Below, in pieces: positions 1-7,685 of a stretch of 64,000 nucleotides of DNA. Position numbers and translations under genes: made by a program. The number at the start of each line of letters is the position of its first letter. Positions within the stretch are counted from its first letter, which is position 1. The notes beneath the pieces were generated by a model. That model made no database searches and had not been told where the DNA came from. It saw only the letters and a program-made list of their open reading frames with translations. Where the stretch lies: assembly GCA_020848435.1 (NCBI GenBank), contig JADLAC010000054.1:1-64000 (forward strand). The letters run 5' to 3'. Source of the stretch: Burkholderiales bacterium (lineage in GTDB: Bacteria; Pseudomonadota; Gammaproteobacteria; Burkholderiales; WYBJ01).

Positions 1-20
1 CCGAGCAACGCAGCATGCGG

Positions 21-177
21 GCGTTATGGGCGCAACCCGAAGGGACGGGGCGATTTTCGCGCATGGCGGTGTCGAACGACTTGCCGATAGTCTCGCTATC
101 GGCTGCGTCGTCCTCCTAGCCCTGCGCTAAAATCGCCTCCGTCGCACACGTGAAATCAAGTCCGACAGGCTCCTAGC
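21..177. repeat. Long palindromic REP-like repeat, copy 1
   Basis: This 157-base unit recurs at 202-358 with six differences that I can count, giving a period of 181 bases. The unit is itself an imperfect palindrome: GGCGATTTT near 50 pairs with AAAATCGCC near 129, and the centre is a perfect hairpin with 8-bp arms (GCCGATAG 83-90, CTATCGGC 96-103). It has no credible reading frame. It resembles intergenic REP or BIME-type elements; no transposase is adjacent. Confidence 0.75.
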
Positions 178-194
178 CTGTCGGAGTTGATTTC
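152..194. repeat. 20-bp stem hairpin with 3-base loop
   Basis: The left arm at 152-171 (GAAATCAAGTCCGACAGGCT) pairs with the right arm at 175-194, with one mismatch (160/186) and a CCT loop. It joins the end of repeat copy 1 to the spacer before copy 2. There is no T-run after it, so a simple intrinsic terminator is less likely than a REP-type structure. Confidence 0.75.
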
Positions 195-201
195 GCGCGA
201 T

Positions 202-358
202 GCGTTGTGGGCGCAACCCGAAGGGACGGGGCGGTTTTCGCGCACGGCGGTGTCGGACGACTTGCCGATAGTCTCGCTATCGGCGGCGTCGTCCTCCTAG
301 CCCTGCGCGAAAATCGCCTCCGTCGCACACGTGAAATCAAGTCCGACAGGCTCCTAGC
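202..358. repeat. Long palindromic REP-like repeat, copy 2
   Basis: This is the second copy of the 157-base palindromic unit. Its arms pair better than those of copy 1, because the GCGCGAAAA arm near 306 now matches TTTTCGCGC near 234. The central hairpin is at 264-284. It ends 14 bases before the start of the PepSY gene, so it lies in that gene's leader or promoter region. The 3' hairpin arm that follows copy 1 is missing here. Confidence 0.75.
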
Positions 359-372
359 TAGGGACCGATGCC

Positions 373-723
373 ATGACCATTCGGAACACACTGAGCGCCT
401 GGGCGGCGGCTGCGCTGCTCGCCGGCATTGCAGCGGCGCCTGCGCAGGCGAGCGAGGCGCGCGACCACGACCGCGCGCGCCGGGCGCTCGAGGCTGGCGA
501 GATTCTGCCGTTACGAACGATACTCGATCGCGTCGAGCGCGAGATGCCGGGACAGGTGATCGAGGTCGAGCTCGAACGCGACTCGGGACGCTGGTTCTAC
601 GAGATCAAGGTGTTGCGCGCCGGCGGATCGCTGGTCAAACTCAAGGTCGACGCCCGCGACGGCACCGTGCTCGGTGCGAAACAGCGCGGCGCGGATCATC
701 GCGACCGATCCGGAGCGCCCTGA
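373..723 (+). CDS. PepSY domain periplasmic protein
   Basis: This is a 116-residue secreted protein. Residues 1-26 form a typical signal peptide (hydrophobic AAAALLAGIAAAP core, AQA cleavage site). The rest matches a single PepSY domain: a helix with LPLRTILDRVE, then strands carrying QVIEVELERD and WFYEIKV, ending in a VDARDGTVL turn. Small PepSY proteins often sit beside PhoP/QseB-type two-component genes and are thought to modulate peptidases or sensors at the envelope. The stop codon overlaps the start of the next gene (TGATG at 721-725), so the three genes 373-2776 look like one operon. A substrate cannot be predicted. Confidence 0.85.
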   Translation: MTIRNTLSAWAAAALLAGIAAAPAQASEARDHDRARRALEAGEILPLRTILDRVEREMPGQVIEVELERDSGRWFYEIKVLRAGGSLVKLKVDARDGTVLGAKQRGADHRDRSGAP

Positions 724-1385
724 TGCGTATTTTGGTGGTGGAGGACGAGCCGGTACTTGCCGCCCAACTCGCCGAGGCGCTGCGCGCCGCGGATTATGCC
801 GTGGATGTCGCGCATAACGGTATCGATGCGCACCACGCCGGCGCGAGCGGCGAGTACGATGCCGTCATTCTCGACCTCGGCCTGCCGCAGCTCGATGGCT
901 TGAGCGTGCTCAAGCGCTGGCGTGCGGCAGGGCGAGCCATGCCGGTGCTGATACTCACCGCGCGCGACAACTGGCATGAGAAGGTCGGCGGTATCGACGC
1001 CGGCGCCGACGATTATCTGACCAAGCCCTTTCATGTCGAAGAGCTGCTCGCGCGCCTGCGGGCGCTCATCCGCCGCTCGGGCGGGCACGCCAGCGCGGAG
1101 CTCGTCTGCGGTCCGCTCGTGCTGGATACGCGCAGCAGCCGGGTCAGCGTCGACGGGCGCGCGGTTGCCCTGACGAGCCACGAATACCGCGTGCTGGCAT
1201 TCCTCATGCATCATCGCAACCAAATCGTCTCGCGCAGCGCGCTGATCGAGCACATCTATGCACAGGATTTCGATCGCGACTCGAACACCGTGGAAGTATT
1301 CATCGCGCGCTTGCGCAAGAAGCTGCCCGCCGGGCTGATCGAGACGGCGCGCGGCCTGGGATACCGCATCGTCTGCCCGCAATGA
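723..1385 (+). CDS. OmpR/PhoP-family response regulator
   Basis: This 220-residue regulator has an N-terminal receiver domain with the acidic pair at E8/D9, phosphoacceptor D51 (VILDLGLPQLDG), T79 and K101 (LTKPFH). A C-terminal winged-helix DNA-binding domain of the OmpR type runs from about residue 125 to 218 (LTSHEYRVL, NTVEVFIARLRKKL, RGLGYRI). The TARDNW-EKV-GADDYLTKPFH stretch is most like PhoP or QseB. The reading frame stays open upstream to 207, but the ATG at 723 gives a full-length protein and is coupled to the PepSY stop, so I chose it. The stop overlaps the kinase start by ATGA. The kinase encoded next is the expected partner. Confidence 0.95.
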   Translation: MRILVVEDEPVLAAQLAEALRAADYAVDVAHNGIDAHHAGASGEYDAVILDLGLPQLDGLSVLKRWRAAGRAMPVLILTARDNWHEKVGGIDAGADDYLTKPFHVEELLARLRALIRRSGGHASAELVCGPLVLDTRSSRVSVDGRAVALTSHEYRVLAFLMHHRNQIVSRSALIEHIYAQDFDRDSNTVEVFIARLRKKLPAGLIETARGLGYRIVCPQ

Positions 1386-2776
1386 AGCGCCTGCGCGGGC
1401 TGCGGGGCTCGTTGCGGGTCCGCTTGCTGGCTGGAACGCTCGCCTGGATCGTCGTGTCGATCGTTGTCGCGGGTTTCGGGCTGGCAAGTCTTTTCCGCCA
1501 GCACGTCGAGCGCCAGTTTCACGCCGAGCTCTCCATCCATCTCGATCAGCTCACCGCCAACCTGGTGCAAGACGCGCAGGGCGGTGTCGCGCTCAGCATG
1601 CCGCTGAGCGATCCGCGCTTCAGCAAGCCCTACTCGGGTCTCTACTGGCAGATCGATCGCCTGCCGAGCGACCGAAGCACCGGCGCGGCCGGCGTATTGC
1701 GCTCGCGCTCGCTGTGGGACGGCGTGCTCGATCTGCCTCCGGCCGCGGTGGCTCGCGGTGAGCTCGAGCGCCATCGCTTGGCCGGTCCCGAGGGCAAACC
1801 GCTCGGTGCGGTCACACGTACCGTCTTCGCGCAGGCGCGGCCGGACCACCCGGTGCGCCTGGCCGTGGCCGCGGACGAGGCGTTGATGATGGAACCCGTG
1901 GCGCGCTTCAGCGGCGCGCTGTGGCTCGCGCTTGCCCTGTTGGGGTTGGGGCTAGTGGCCGCGGCCGTGATCCAGGTCGTGGTCGGCTTGGCGCCGCTAC
2001 AGCGCTTGCAGCGCGGCCTCGCGGCGGTGCGCGCGGGCCGCGCGCAGAAGCTCGAAGGCGAATACCCGGCCGAAGTCGAGCCGCTGGTGCAGGACTTCAA
2101 TGCCGTGCTCAGCCAGAACGCGGACATCGTCGCGCGCGCGCGCACGCACGCCGGCAATCTCGCGCATGCGCTCAAGACGCCCTTGAGCGTGCTCGCCAAC
2201 GCGGCCAACGCGGCCGGCGCGGCTGAGGCAGACGGGAAGCTCGCTGCGCTGGTGCGCGAACAAGTGGAAACGGCGCGAAAGCACGTCGACTACCATCTGC
2301 GCCGGGCGCGCGCCGCGGCTGCCGTGCGCATACCGGGCGCACGCACGCCATTGCGGCCAGTGGCAGAGGGGCTCGTGCGAGCCATGCGCCGCATCCATGC
2401 CGCGCGCAACCTCGACATCGTCATCGCGCCGCTCGCCGCGGAGCTCGCGTTCGGCGGCGAGGAGCAGGACCTGCAAGAGATGCTCGGCAATCTGCTCGAC
2501 AACGCCTGCAAGTGGGCGACGCGACGGGTGGAGCTGCGCGCGCTGCAAGACGCGTCGATGCTCGTCATCGTCATCGACGACGATGGGCCGGGGATCGCGG
2601 AAGAGCAGCGCCAGCACCTCTTGCGCCGCGGCGCGCGTGCCGACGAGCAGACACCCGGCTCGGGCCTGGGCCTGGCGATCGTGGATGAGCTGGCGCGCCT
2701 GTACGGCGGCGGCATCGAGCTGGCGACATCGCCCGCAGGCGGCCTGCGGACGGTGCTGAGCTTGCCGCGGGCGTGA
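1382..2776 (+). CDS. PhoQ-like sensor histidine kinase
   Basis: This is a 464-residue inner-membrane kinase. TM1 is at about residues 17-39 and TM2 at 178-202; the roughly 140 residues between them form a periplasmic sensor domain. The dimerisation motif LAHALKTPLSVLANA places the phosphorylated histidine at H262. The catalytic domain follows, with N box LGNLLDNACKWA, G1 box DDDGPGI and G2 box GSGLGLAIVDELA. HALKTPL with DNACK is typical of the PhoQ branch, not EnvZ. It overlaps the regulator gene by four bases, so the pair is translationally coupled. The signal cannot be read from the sequence; cations or antimicrobial peptides are the usual ligands of the branch. Confidence 0.93.
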   Translation: MKRLRGLRGSLRVRLLAGTLAWIVVSIVVAGFGLASLFRQHVERQFHAELSIHLDQLTANLVQDAQGGVALSMPLSDPRFSKPYSGLYWQIDRLPSDRSTGAAGVLRSRSLWDGVLDLPPAAVARGELERHRLAGPEGKPLGAVTRTVFAQARPDHPVRLAVAADEALMMEPVARFSGALWLALALLGLGLVAAAVIQVVVGLAPLQRLQRGLAAVRAGRAQKLEGEYPAEVEPLVQDFNAVLSQNADIVARARTHAGNLAHALKTPLSVLANAANAAGAAEADGKLAALVREQVETARKHVDYHLRRARAAAAVRIPGARTPLRPVAEGLVRAMRRIHAARNLDIVIAPLAAELAFGGEEQDLQEMLGNLLDNACKWATRRVELRALQDASMLVIVIDDDGPGIAEEQRQHLLRRGARADEQTPGSGLGLAIVDELARLYGGGIELATSPAGGLRTVLSLPRA

Positions 2777-2825
2777 TCGCCGAGAATCGCTGCACCACGA
2801 AGGCGGCCCAAGCCCGGTACACGTG

Positions 2826-3800
2826 CTATTCGAGCTTGATCCCGGCCTGCTTGACGACGCGCCCCCACTTCGCCGATTCGGCGCGAATGAACTTGGCGAA
2901 GGACTCCGGGCTGTCGCCGATGATGTCGTTGCCTTGGGCGGCGACTTTCTCTTTCACGTCGGGCTGGTTGAGCGCGCGCACCATGGCCTGGTTCAAACGC
3001 TCCACGATGTCGCGCGGCAGCTTCGCCGGCCCGACGATGCCGTTCCAGTTGAGCGACTCGAAGCCGGGCAAGCCGGATTCGGCCATGGTCGGCGTGTCGG
3101 GCAGGATCGAAAGGCGCTTGGCCCCCGTCACGGCCAGCAGCCGTACGCGGCCGGCCTTGGCGAATCCCAGCGTATCGACCGAAGTCGAGAAGGTCATCGA
3201 CACCTGGCCGCCGATCAGCTCAGGCATTATGGGACCGGTGCCCTTGTAGGGTACGTGCAGCATGTCGATGCCGGCGAGGAGCTTCATCAGCTCGCCGTTC
3301 ATGTGCGATATCTGGCCCACGCTCGCGGACGCATAGGTGAGCTGGCCGGGGCGCTTCTTCGCGATCGCGATCAGCTCGGCCACGTTGTTCGCCGGAATGG
3401 ACGGATGCGTGAGCAGGAACGAGGGGCCGCCGATCAGGTTGGTGATCGGCGTGAAGTCGTTGAACGGATCGTACGGCATCTTCTTTTGCAGGTGCGGCAG
3501 GATGGTGAGCATGCCGAGATTCGCGATGACGGTCGTATAGCCATCGGGCGCCGCTCGCGCCACCTGTTCCGCGCCCAAGGTGCCGGAGGCGCCCGGGCGG
3601 TTGTCGACGATCACCTGCTGGCCGAAGAACTCGGGCAGCTTGGCGCTGATCACCCGGGCGGCATAGTCGGAAGGCCCCCCCGGCGGAAACGGCACCACGA
3701 TCCGGATCGGCCGGTTGGGAAACGGCTGTGCCCAGGCCGCGGCGCCGGCCGCCCCGAGCACCACCACAAGCAACGCCTGACCGAGCAAGCCGCGGTTCAT
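2826..3800 (-). CDS. Bug/TctC-family tripartite tricarboxylate receptor
   Basis: This 324-residue periplasmic binding protein starts at ATG 3800, preceded by a good GGAGGA ribosome site. A signal peptide covers residues 1-24 (cleavage AWA/QPF). Family hallmarks follow: PNRPIRIVVPFPPGG near the mature N-terminus, DNRPGASGTLGAE, APDGYT, and HVPYKGTGP near the hinge. Bug proteins capture small carboxylates and are massively expanded in Betaproteobacteria. Most, like this one, have no TctAB membrane partners next to them and may be orphan receptors. It is transcribed away from the kinase and lies 77 bases downstream of the aldolase gene on the same strand, so the two may share a message. Confidence 0.93.
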   Translation of the reverse strand: MNRGLLGQALLVVVLGAAGAAAWAQPFPNRPIRIVVPFPPGGPSDYAARVISAKLPEFFGQQVIVDNRPGASGTLGAEQVARAAPDGYTTVIANLGMLTILPHLQKKMPYDPFNDFTPITNLIGGPSFLLTHPSIPANNVAELIAIAKKRPGQLTYASASVGQISHMNGELMKLLAGIDMLHVPYKGTGPIMPELIGGQVSMTFSTSVDTLGFAKAGRVRLLAVTGAKRLSILPDTPTMAESGLPGFESLNWNGIVGPAKLPRDIVERLNQAMVRALNQPDVKEKVAAQGNDIIGDSPESFAKFIRAESAKWGRVVKQAGIKLE

Positions 3801-3877
3801 CCTATCGTCCTCCGTGGTTGATTGTTGTCGCCCGCCATGCCGCGCCGCGGGCGTCGTGACGAGGCGCCAGCGTGCGC

Positions 3878-4633
3878 CTAGGCGCCTGACCGGCGAATCA
3901 GTCGAGGATAAACCACGCCGTCGCCGCGAGCGTACATCCATTCCATTTCCTCCTTGCTGAGATACTCCGGCCGGGTGCCCTTCGCGGCGCACAGCAGCTC
4001 GACCATGATCTGGCGCTTCGTCTCGGCATGGTACACGTTCACCCGGTGATAGCACTCCGAGACGTTGCGCCCGAGTACCGTGATGCCGTGGCGCTTCATG
4101 ACGATGCAATTGGTATCCTGGATGAAGGTCTTGATCGGTGCGACGTCTTCCTCGACGTTCAGATGCGCCGGCAGGTAGGCGAGCGGCTTCTGCATGAGGT
4201 AGGCCAGCGTCAAGGAGAAGCTGCGGATCTCGCCGCAGCCCGCGGCGAGCAGGGCGATGGTCTCGTCGTGGTGCAGGTGAATGACGCAATTGACATCGGC
4301 CCGCAGGCGCAGGATTTCGCGGTTCATCTGGTGGCCGACGCTGGTAGCGGCGTTACCGTACAGGATGCGCCCGCACGGGATATCCGTGATCACGAGATCT
4401 TCGAGCGTCATCTCCTCGAGCGATACGCCGGCCGGCTTGGCATAGGCGATCCCATCGGGATAATCGGCATGCGCGACCCGGATCACCATGCCGCCGAGCG
4501 TGCTCTGGACGTAGCCGCGGTTGGCCAGGCGGTGGGCATAACGCACGTACGTCTCGCCGATGACGCGGTCGAGCTGCACCGCCGGGTCGGGGGCGTATTC
4601 GTTGACGAGGTAGTCGCTCGCGCGATCGTTCAT
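3878..4633 (-). CDS. Class II aldolase/adducin family protein
   Basis: This 251-residue cytosolic protein belongs to the zinc-dependent class II aldolase fold (fuculose-1-phosphate aldolase, ribulose-phosphate epimerase, adducin head). Candidate metal ligands are H119 and H121 in CVIHLHHDE and H182 in MKRHGITVLG. The family motif GGMVIRV lies at residues 47-53 where SGN-S-R is usual, so it is a diverged member. ATG 4633 gives a family-length protein; an upstream ATG at about 4681 would add 16 charged residues and is less likely. Pairing with a Bug receptor suggests a role in catabolism of a small hydroxy- or keto-acid, but the substrate is unknown. Confidence 0.87.
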   Translation of the reverse strand: MNDRASDYLVNEYAPDPAVQLDRVIGETYVRYAHRLANRGYVQSTLGGMVIRVAHADYPDGIAYAKPAGVSLEEMTLEDLVITDIPCGRILYGNAATSVGHQMNREILRLRADVNCVIHLHHDETIALLAAGCGEIRSFSLTLAYLMQKPLAYLPAHLNVEEDVAPIKTFIQDTNCIVMKRHGITVLGRNVSECYHRVNVYHAETKRQIMVELLCAAKGTRPEYLSKEEMEWMYARGDGVVYPRLIRRSGA

Positions 4634-4930
4634 CTCGGATCCCGAATCGAGAGCTCGGTGGGCGTTTCGTTGCCTGCGCATGGTAGCACCGTCGCGCCGT
4701 GCGCGGCGGCGTAGCGTTCGGCTTGAGGCGCGCGCCCCGCGCGGCTTATGATCGCAACCAGATATGGAGAACGCGCACGCGGCTGCACGGGCGCTTCGCC
4801 GCGCGCGTTTCGCATGACGGACGGCGGGCGCGCCGCCAAGATCCCGACCGTGCGAGCTTCGGCGACGGACTTTCGTGCCGCCATGATCGCTTGCTCGGCG
4901 GGTGCACCTCGACCGCCTAGGAACAACGAC

Positions 4931-6571
4931 GTGAATCCTTTCGAACAGCATCTCGGCAAGAATCCCGCCAACCACGTTCCGCTGTCGCCGCTCAGCTTTC
5001 TCGCCCGCTCGGCGGAGGTCTACCCGGACAAGGCCGCGCTGATTCATGGCTCGTTGCGCCAGAGTTGGGCCGAGACCTATCGGCGCTGCCGCCGGCTCGC
5101 ATCGGCCTTGACGCTGCGCGGCGTAGGCCGCGGGGATACCGTGGCGGTGCTCGCGCCCAATACGCCTGCCATGTACGAAGCCCATTTCGGCGTGCCGATG
5201 GCGGGCGCCGTGCTCAATACCATCAACATCCGGCTCGATGCCGCGACCATCGCGTTCATCCTCCAGCACGGCGGCGCGAAAGTCCTGCTGGTGGATCGCG
5301 AATTCGCCGGCGTCGCCGCCGAAGCATTGGCGCGGCTGTCGAACCGGCCGTCACTCGTGCGCATCGACGATCCGCTGTACCAGGGGCCCGGCGCGACCAT
5401 TGGCGACATCGACTACGAAGCCTTGCTCGCGCAGGGCGACGGCGGCTATGCGTGGCGGCTTCCCGAGGACGAATGGCAGGCGATCGCGCTCAACTACACC
5501 TCCGGGACCACGGGCAATCCCAAGGGTGTGGTGATTCATCACCGCGGCGCCTACCTCAACTGCTTCGGCAACGCGGTGGCCTCCGCGATGGCCGCCAACT
5601 CGGTCTACCTGTGGACCTTGCCGATGTTCCATTGCAACGGCTGGTGCTTCACCTGGACGATGGCGCTGCTTTCCGGAACCAACGTCTGCCTGCGCCGGGT
5701 CGAGACGCAGGCGATCTTTCAAGCGATCGACGAGCATCGCGTCACCCACCTGTGCGGCGCGCCCGTCGTGCTCAACATGATGATCAACGCACCGGCGGCC
5801 GAGCGAGCGCTGGTCGATCACCCGCTGGAGGCGATGACCGGCGGTGCGGCGCCGCCCGCCGCGGTGATCGCGCGCATGGAGGAGATGGGCATCGCGGTGA
5901 CGCATCTCTACGGCCTCACCGAGACCTACGGGCCGACCGTGGCGTGTGCCTGGCACGAGGCGTGGGACGAGTTGCCGCTGGATGCGCGCGCGCGGCTGAA
6001 AAGCCGGGTCGGGGTGCGCAAGGCGAACATGGAGGCGGTGACGGTGATCGACCCGGCCAGCATGCAGCCCGTGCCTTGGGATGGCGCGACGCTGGGCGAG
6101 ATCATGATGCGCGGCAACGTCGTGATGCGCGGGTATTTCAAGAACCCGCAGGCGACCGACGAGGCTTTCGCCGGCGGTTGGTACCATACCGGCGATCTCG
6201 GCGTCGTTCACCCCGACGGCTACATCCAGGTGAAGGATCGCTCCAAGGACATCATCATTTCCGGCGGCGAGAACATCTCATCGATCGAGCTCGAGGATGC
6301 GCTCTACCAACATCCGGCGGTGCTGGAGGCGGCGGTCGTGGCACGCCCGGACGAGCACTGGGGCGAGACGCCGTGTGCATTCGTCGCGCTCAAGGAGGGC
6401 GCGGACGCGACCGCGGCGGACATCATCGCGTTCTGCCGCGAACGCCTCGCGCACTTCAAGATCCCGAAGACCGTGGTGTTCGGGCCGTTACCGAAGACGG
6501 CGACCGGCAAGGTGCAGAAATTCGTGCTGCGCGAGCGGGCGCGGGAGACCTCGGACCCCGCGCGCACGTGA
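4931..6571 (+). CDS. Acyl-CoA synthetase, DmdB-like AMP-forming ligase
   Basis: This 546-residue AMP-binding enzyme forms an acyl-adenylate and then the CoA thioester. Visible motifs are the P-loop YTSGTTGNPKGVVIHH near residue 195, YGLTETYGP (A5), WYHTGDLG (A7), and the C-terminal hinge and lysine segments KDRSKDIIISGGENIS and PKTATGKVQK. GTG 4931 was chosen because the family starts with (M)NPFEQHL-NPANHVPLSPLSFL and a TAGGA ribosome site lies about 8 bases upstream. In-frame ATGs at 4814 and 4883 would add unconserved residues. It resembles methylmercaptopropionate or medium-chain acyl-CoA ligases. It heads the group with the mutase genes, so its acid may be linked to that reaction (inference). 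Confidence 0.93.
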   Translation: MNPFEQHLGKNPANHVPLSPLSFLARSAEVYPDKAALIHGSLRQSWAETYRRCRRLASALTLRGVGRGDTVAVLAPNTPAMYEAHFGVPMAGAVLNTINIRLDAATIAFILQHGGAKVLLVDREFAGVAAEALARLSNRPSLVRIDDPLYQGPGATIGDIDYEALLAQGDGGYAWRLPEDEWQAIALNYTSGTTGNPKGVVIHHRGAYLNCFGNAVASAMAANSVYLWTLPMFHCNGWCFTWTMALLSGTNVCLRRVETQAIFQAIDEHRVTHLCGAPVVLNMMINAPAAERALVDHPLEAMTGGAAPPAAVIARMEEMGIAVTHLYGLTETYGPTVACAWHEAWDELPLDARARLKSRVGVRKANMEAVTVIDPASMQPVPWDGATLGEIMMRGNVVMRGYFKNPQATDEAFAGGWYHTGDLGVVHPDGYIQVKDRSKDIIISGGENISSIELEDALYQHPAVLEAAVVARPDEHWGETPCAFVALKEGADATAADIIAFCRERLAHFKIPKTVVFGPLPKTATGKVQKFVLRERARETSDPART

Positions 6572-6744
6572 CGGTTCTGTCCGCTACGCAAACCTGCTAT
6601 TGTCGATCTGGCCGCCAGCTTCAGCCAAACGGGGGCATCGGCCGATGCTCGGCACGTGGCCGCCCGCGGCTAGCATGCGCGGACCGGGCGGCAGGGCTTC
6701 CGGCTCGGTCGCGCACGCCACGCGGTCATTCGGAGGAGGAGTGC

Positions 6745-7233
6745 ATGCCGCTCGCCGGCGATGACGTGATCCTGCAAGCGCAGGGGCTCACCAAGGAGTT
6801 CAAGGGCTTCCTCGCGGTGAGCGACGTCGATCTGAGCATCCGGCGCGGCAGCATCCATGCCTTGATCGGGCCCAATGGCGCGGGCAAGACCATTGTCTTC
6901 AATCTGTTGAGCCAGTTTCTGCGCCCGACGCGTGGAAGGATCGTCTACGCGGGGCGCGATATCAGCGCGGCTTCGCCGGCGCAGATCGCCCGCATGGGCA
7001 TGGTGCGCTCGTTCCAGATCTCGGCCGTGTCTGCGCACCTGAGCGTGCGCGATAACGTGCGCGTCGCGCTGCAACGCGGACGCGGTGGCTCGTTCGATTT
7101 CTGGCGCTCCGAGCGCGCGCTTCGAGTGATCCGCGAGCACGCCATGGCCCCGGTGCTAGGCGACGGCGTCCCCGGGGAGACCGGCTGCTGGAGGGAGGCG
7201 CGCGTTGCGTTGCACCGGCGCGCGTACGCATGA
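6745..7233 (+). pseudogene. Truncated LivG-type branched-chain amino acid ABC ATPase
   Basis: The reading frame starts at ATG 6745 after a strong GGAGGAGGA site and codes for 162 residues. Residues 1-131 match the N-terminal half of LivG: LTKEFKGFLAVSDVDL, Walker A GPNGAGKT, and the Q-loop region MVRSFQ. After RVIREHA (about 7140) similarity ends. The ABC signature, Walker B, D-loop and H-loop are all missing, and the frame runs on through about 30 unrelated residues. LivG is usually near 255 residues. The stop overlaps the next start (ATGA 7230-7233). I see a gene remnant left by deletion; an alternative is a small translated P-loop protein coupled to the mutase. No livHM or livF gene is present nearby. 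Confidence 0.75.
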
Positions 7234-7670
7234 CGGCGCGCACGCTCGTCACTGGCGTCATCGGCTCGGACACGCACATCGTCGGCAATCGCATCCTGGC
7301 GATGGCGCTGGAGACGGCGGGCTACAAGGTGGTCTCGCTCGGCGCGCTCACACCGGCGCAGGAATTCATCATGGCGGCCGTGGAGACGGCCGCGGACGCC
7401 ATCCTCGTGTCCTCTCTGTATGGCCAGGGCGAGCTCGACTGCCGCGGCTTTCGCGATCTGTGCATCGAGGCGGGCCTCGGCGACATTCTGCTCTACGTCG
7501 GCGGCAATCTCATCGTCGGCAAACATCCCTGGCCGGTAGTGGAGAAGCTCTTTCTCGACATGGGTTTCGACCGCGCCGCGCCGCCGGGCACGCGGCTGGA
7601 GACCGTGCTGCAGTGGCTCGAGCGTGATTTCGCCGCCCGCGAGCGCGGCCAGCGCCGCGCGGCCGAATAG
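7230..7670 (+). CDS. glmS: Glutamate-mutase-like cobalamin-binding small subunit
   Basis: This 146-residue protein has the flavodoxin-like B12-binding fold of the methylaspartate mutase sigma subunit. The DxHxxG motif (D14-T-H16-I-V-G19) supplies the histidine that replaces dimethylbenzimidazole as lower axial ligand of cobalt. Downstream elements SLGALTPAQEFI, SSLYGQGELD and LYVGGNLIVGK are the family's loops around the corrin tail. Family length is about 137. The ATG overlaps the stop of the truncated ATPase, and the large subunit starts 15 bases after its stop, so both subunits should be co-translated. The cofactor function seems intact; whether the substrate is glutamate is doubtful (see large subunit). 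Confidence 0.9.
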   Translation: MTARTLVTGVIGSDTHIVGNRILAMALETAGYKVVSLGALTPAQEFIMAAVETAADAILVSSLYGQGELDCRGFRDLCIEAGLGDILLYVGGNLIVGKHPWPVVEKLFLDMGFDRAAPPGTRLETVLQWLERDFAARERGQRRAAE

Positions 7671-7685
7671 CCGGGCTATCCGAGG

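Noticed and set aside
207..722. Upstream in-frame extension of the response regulator
   Set aside because: The 172 extra residues overlap the repeat and the PepSY gene in another frame, are arginine-rich and have no domain; the receiver domain starts at 723.
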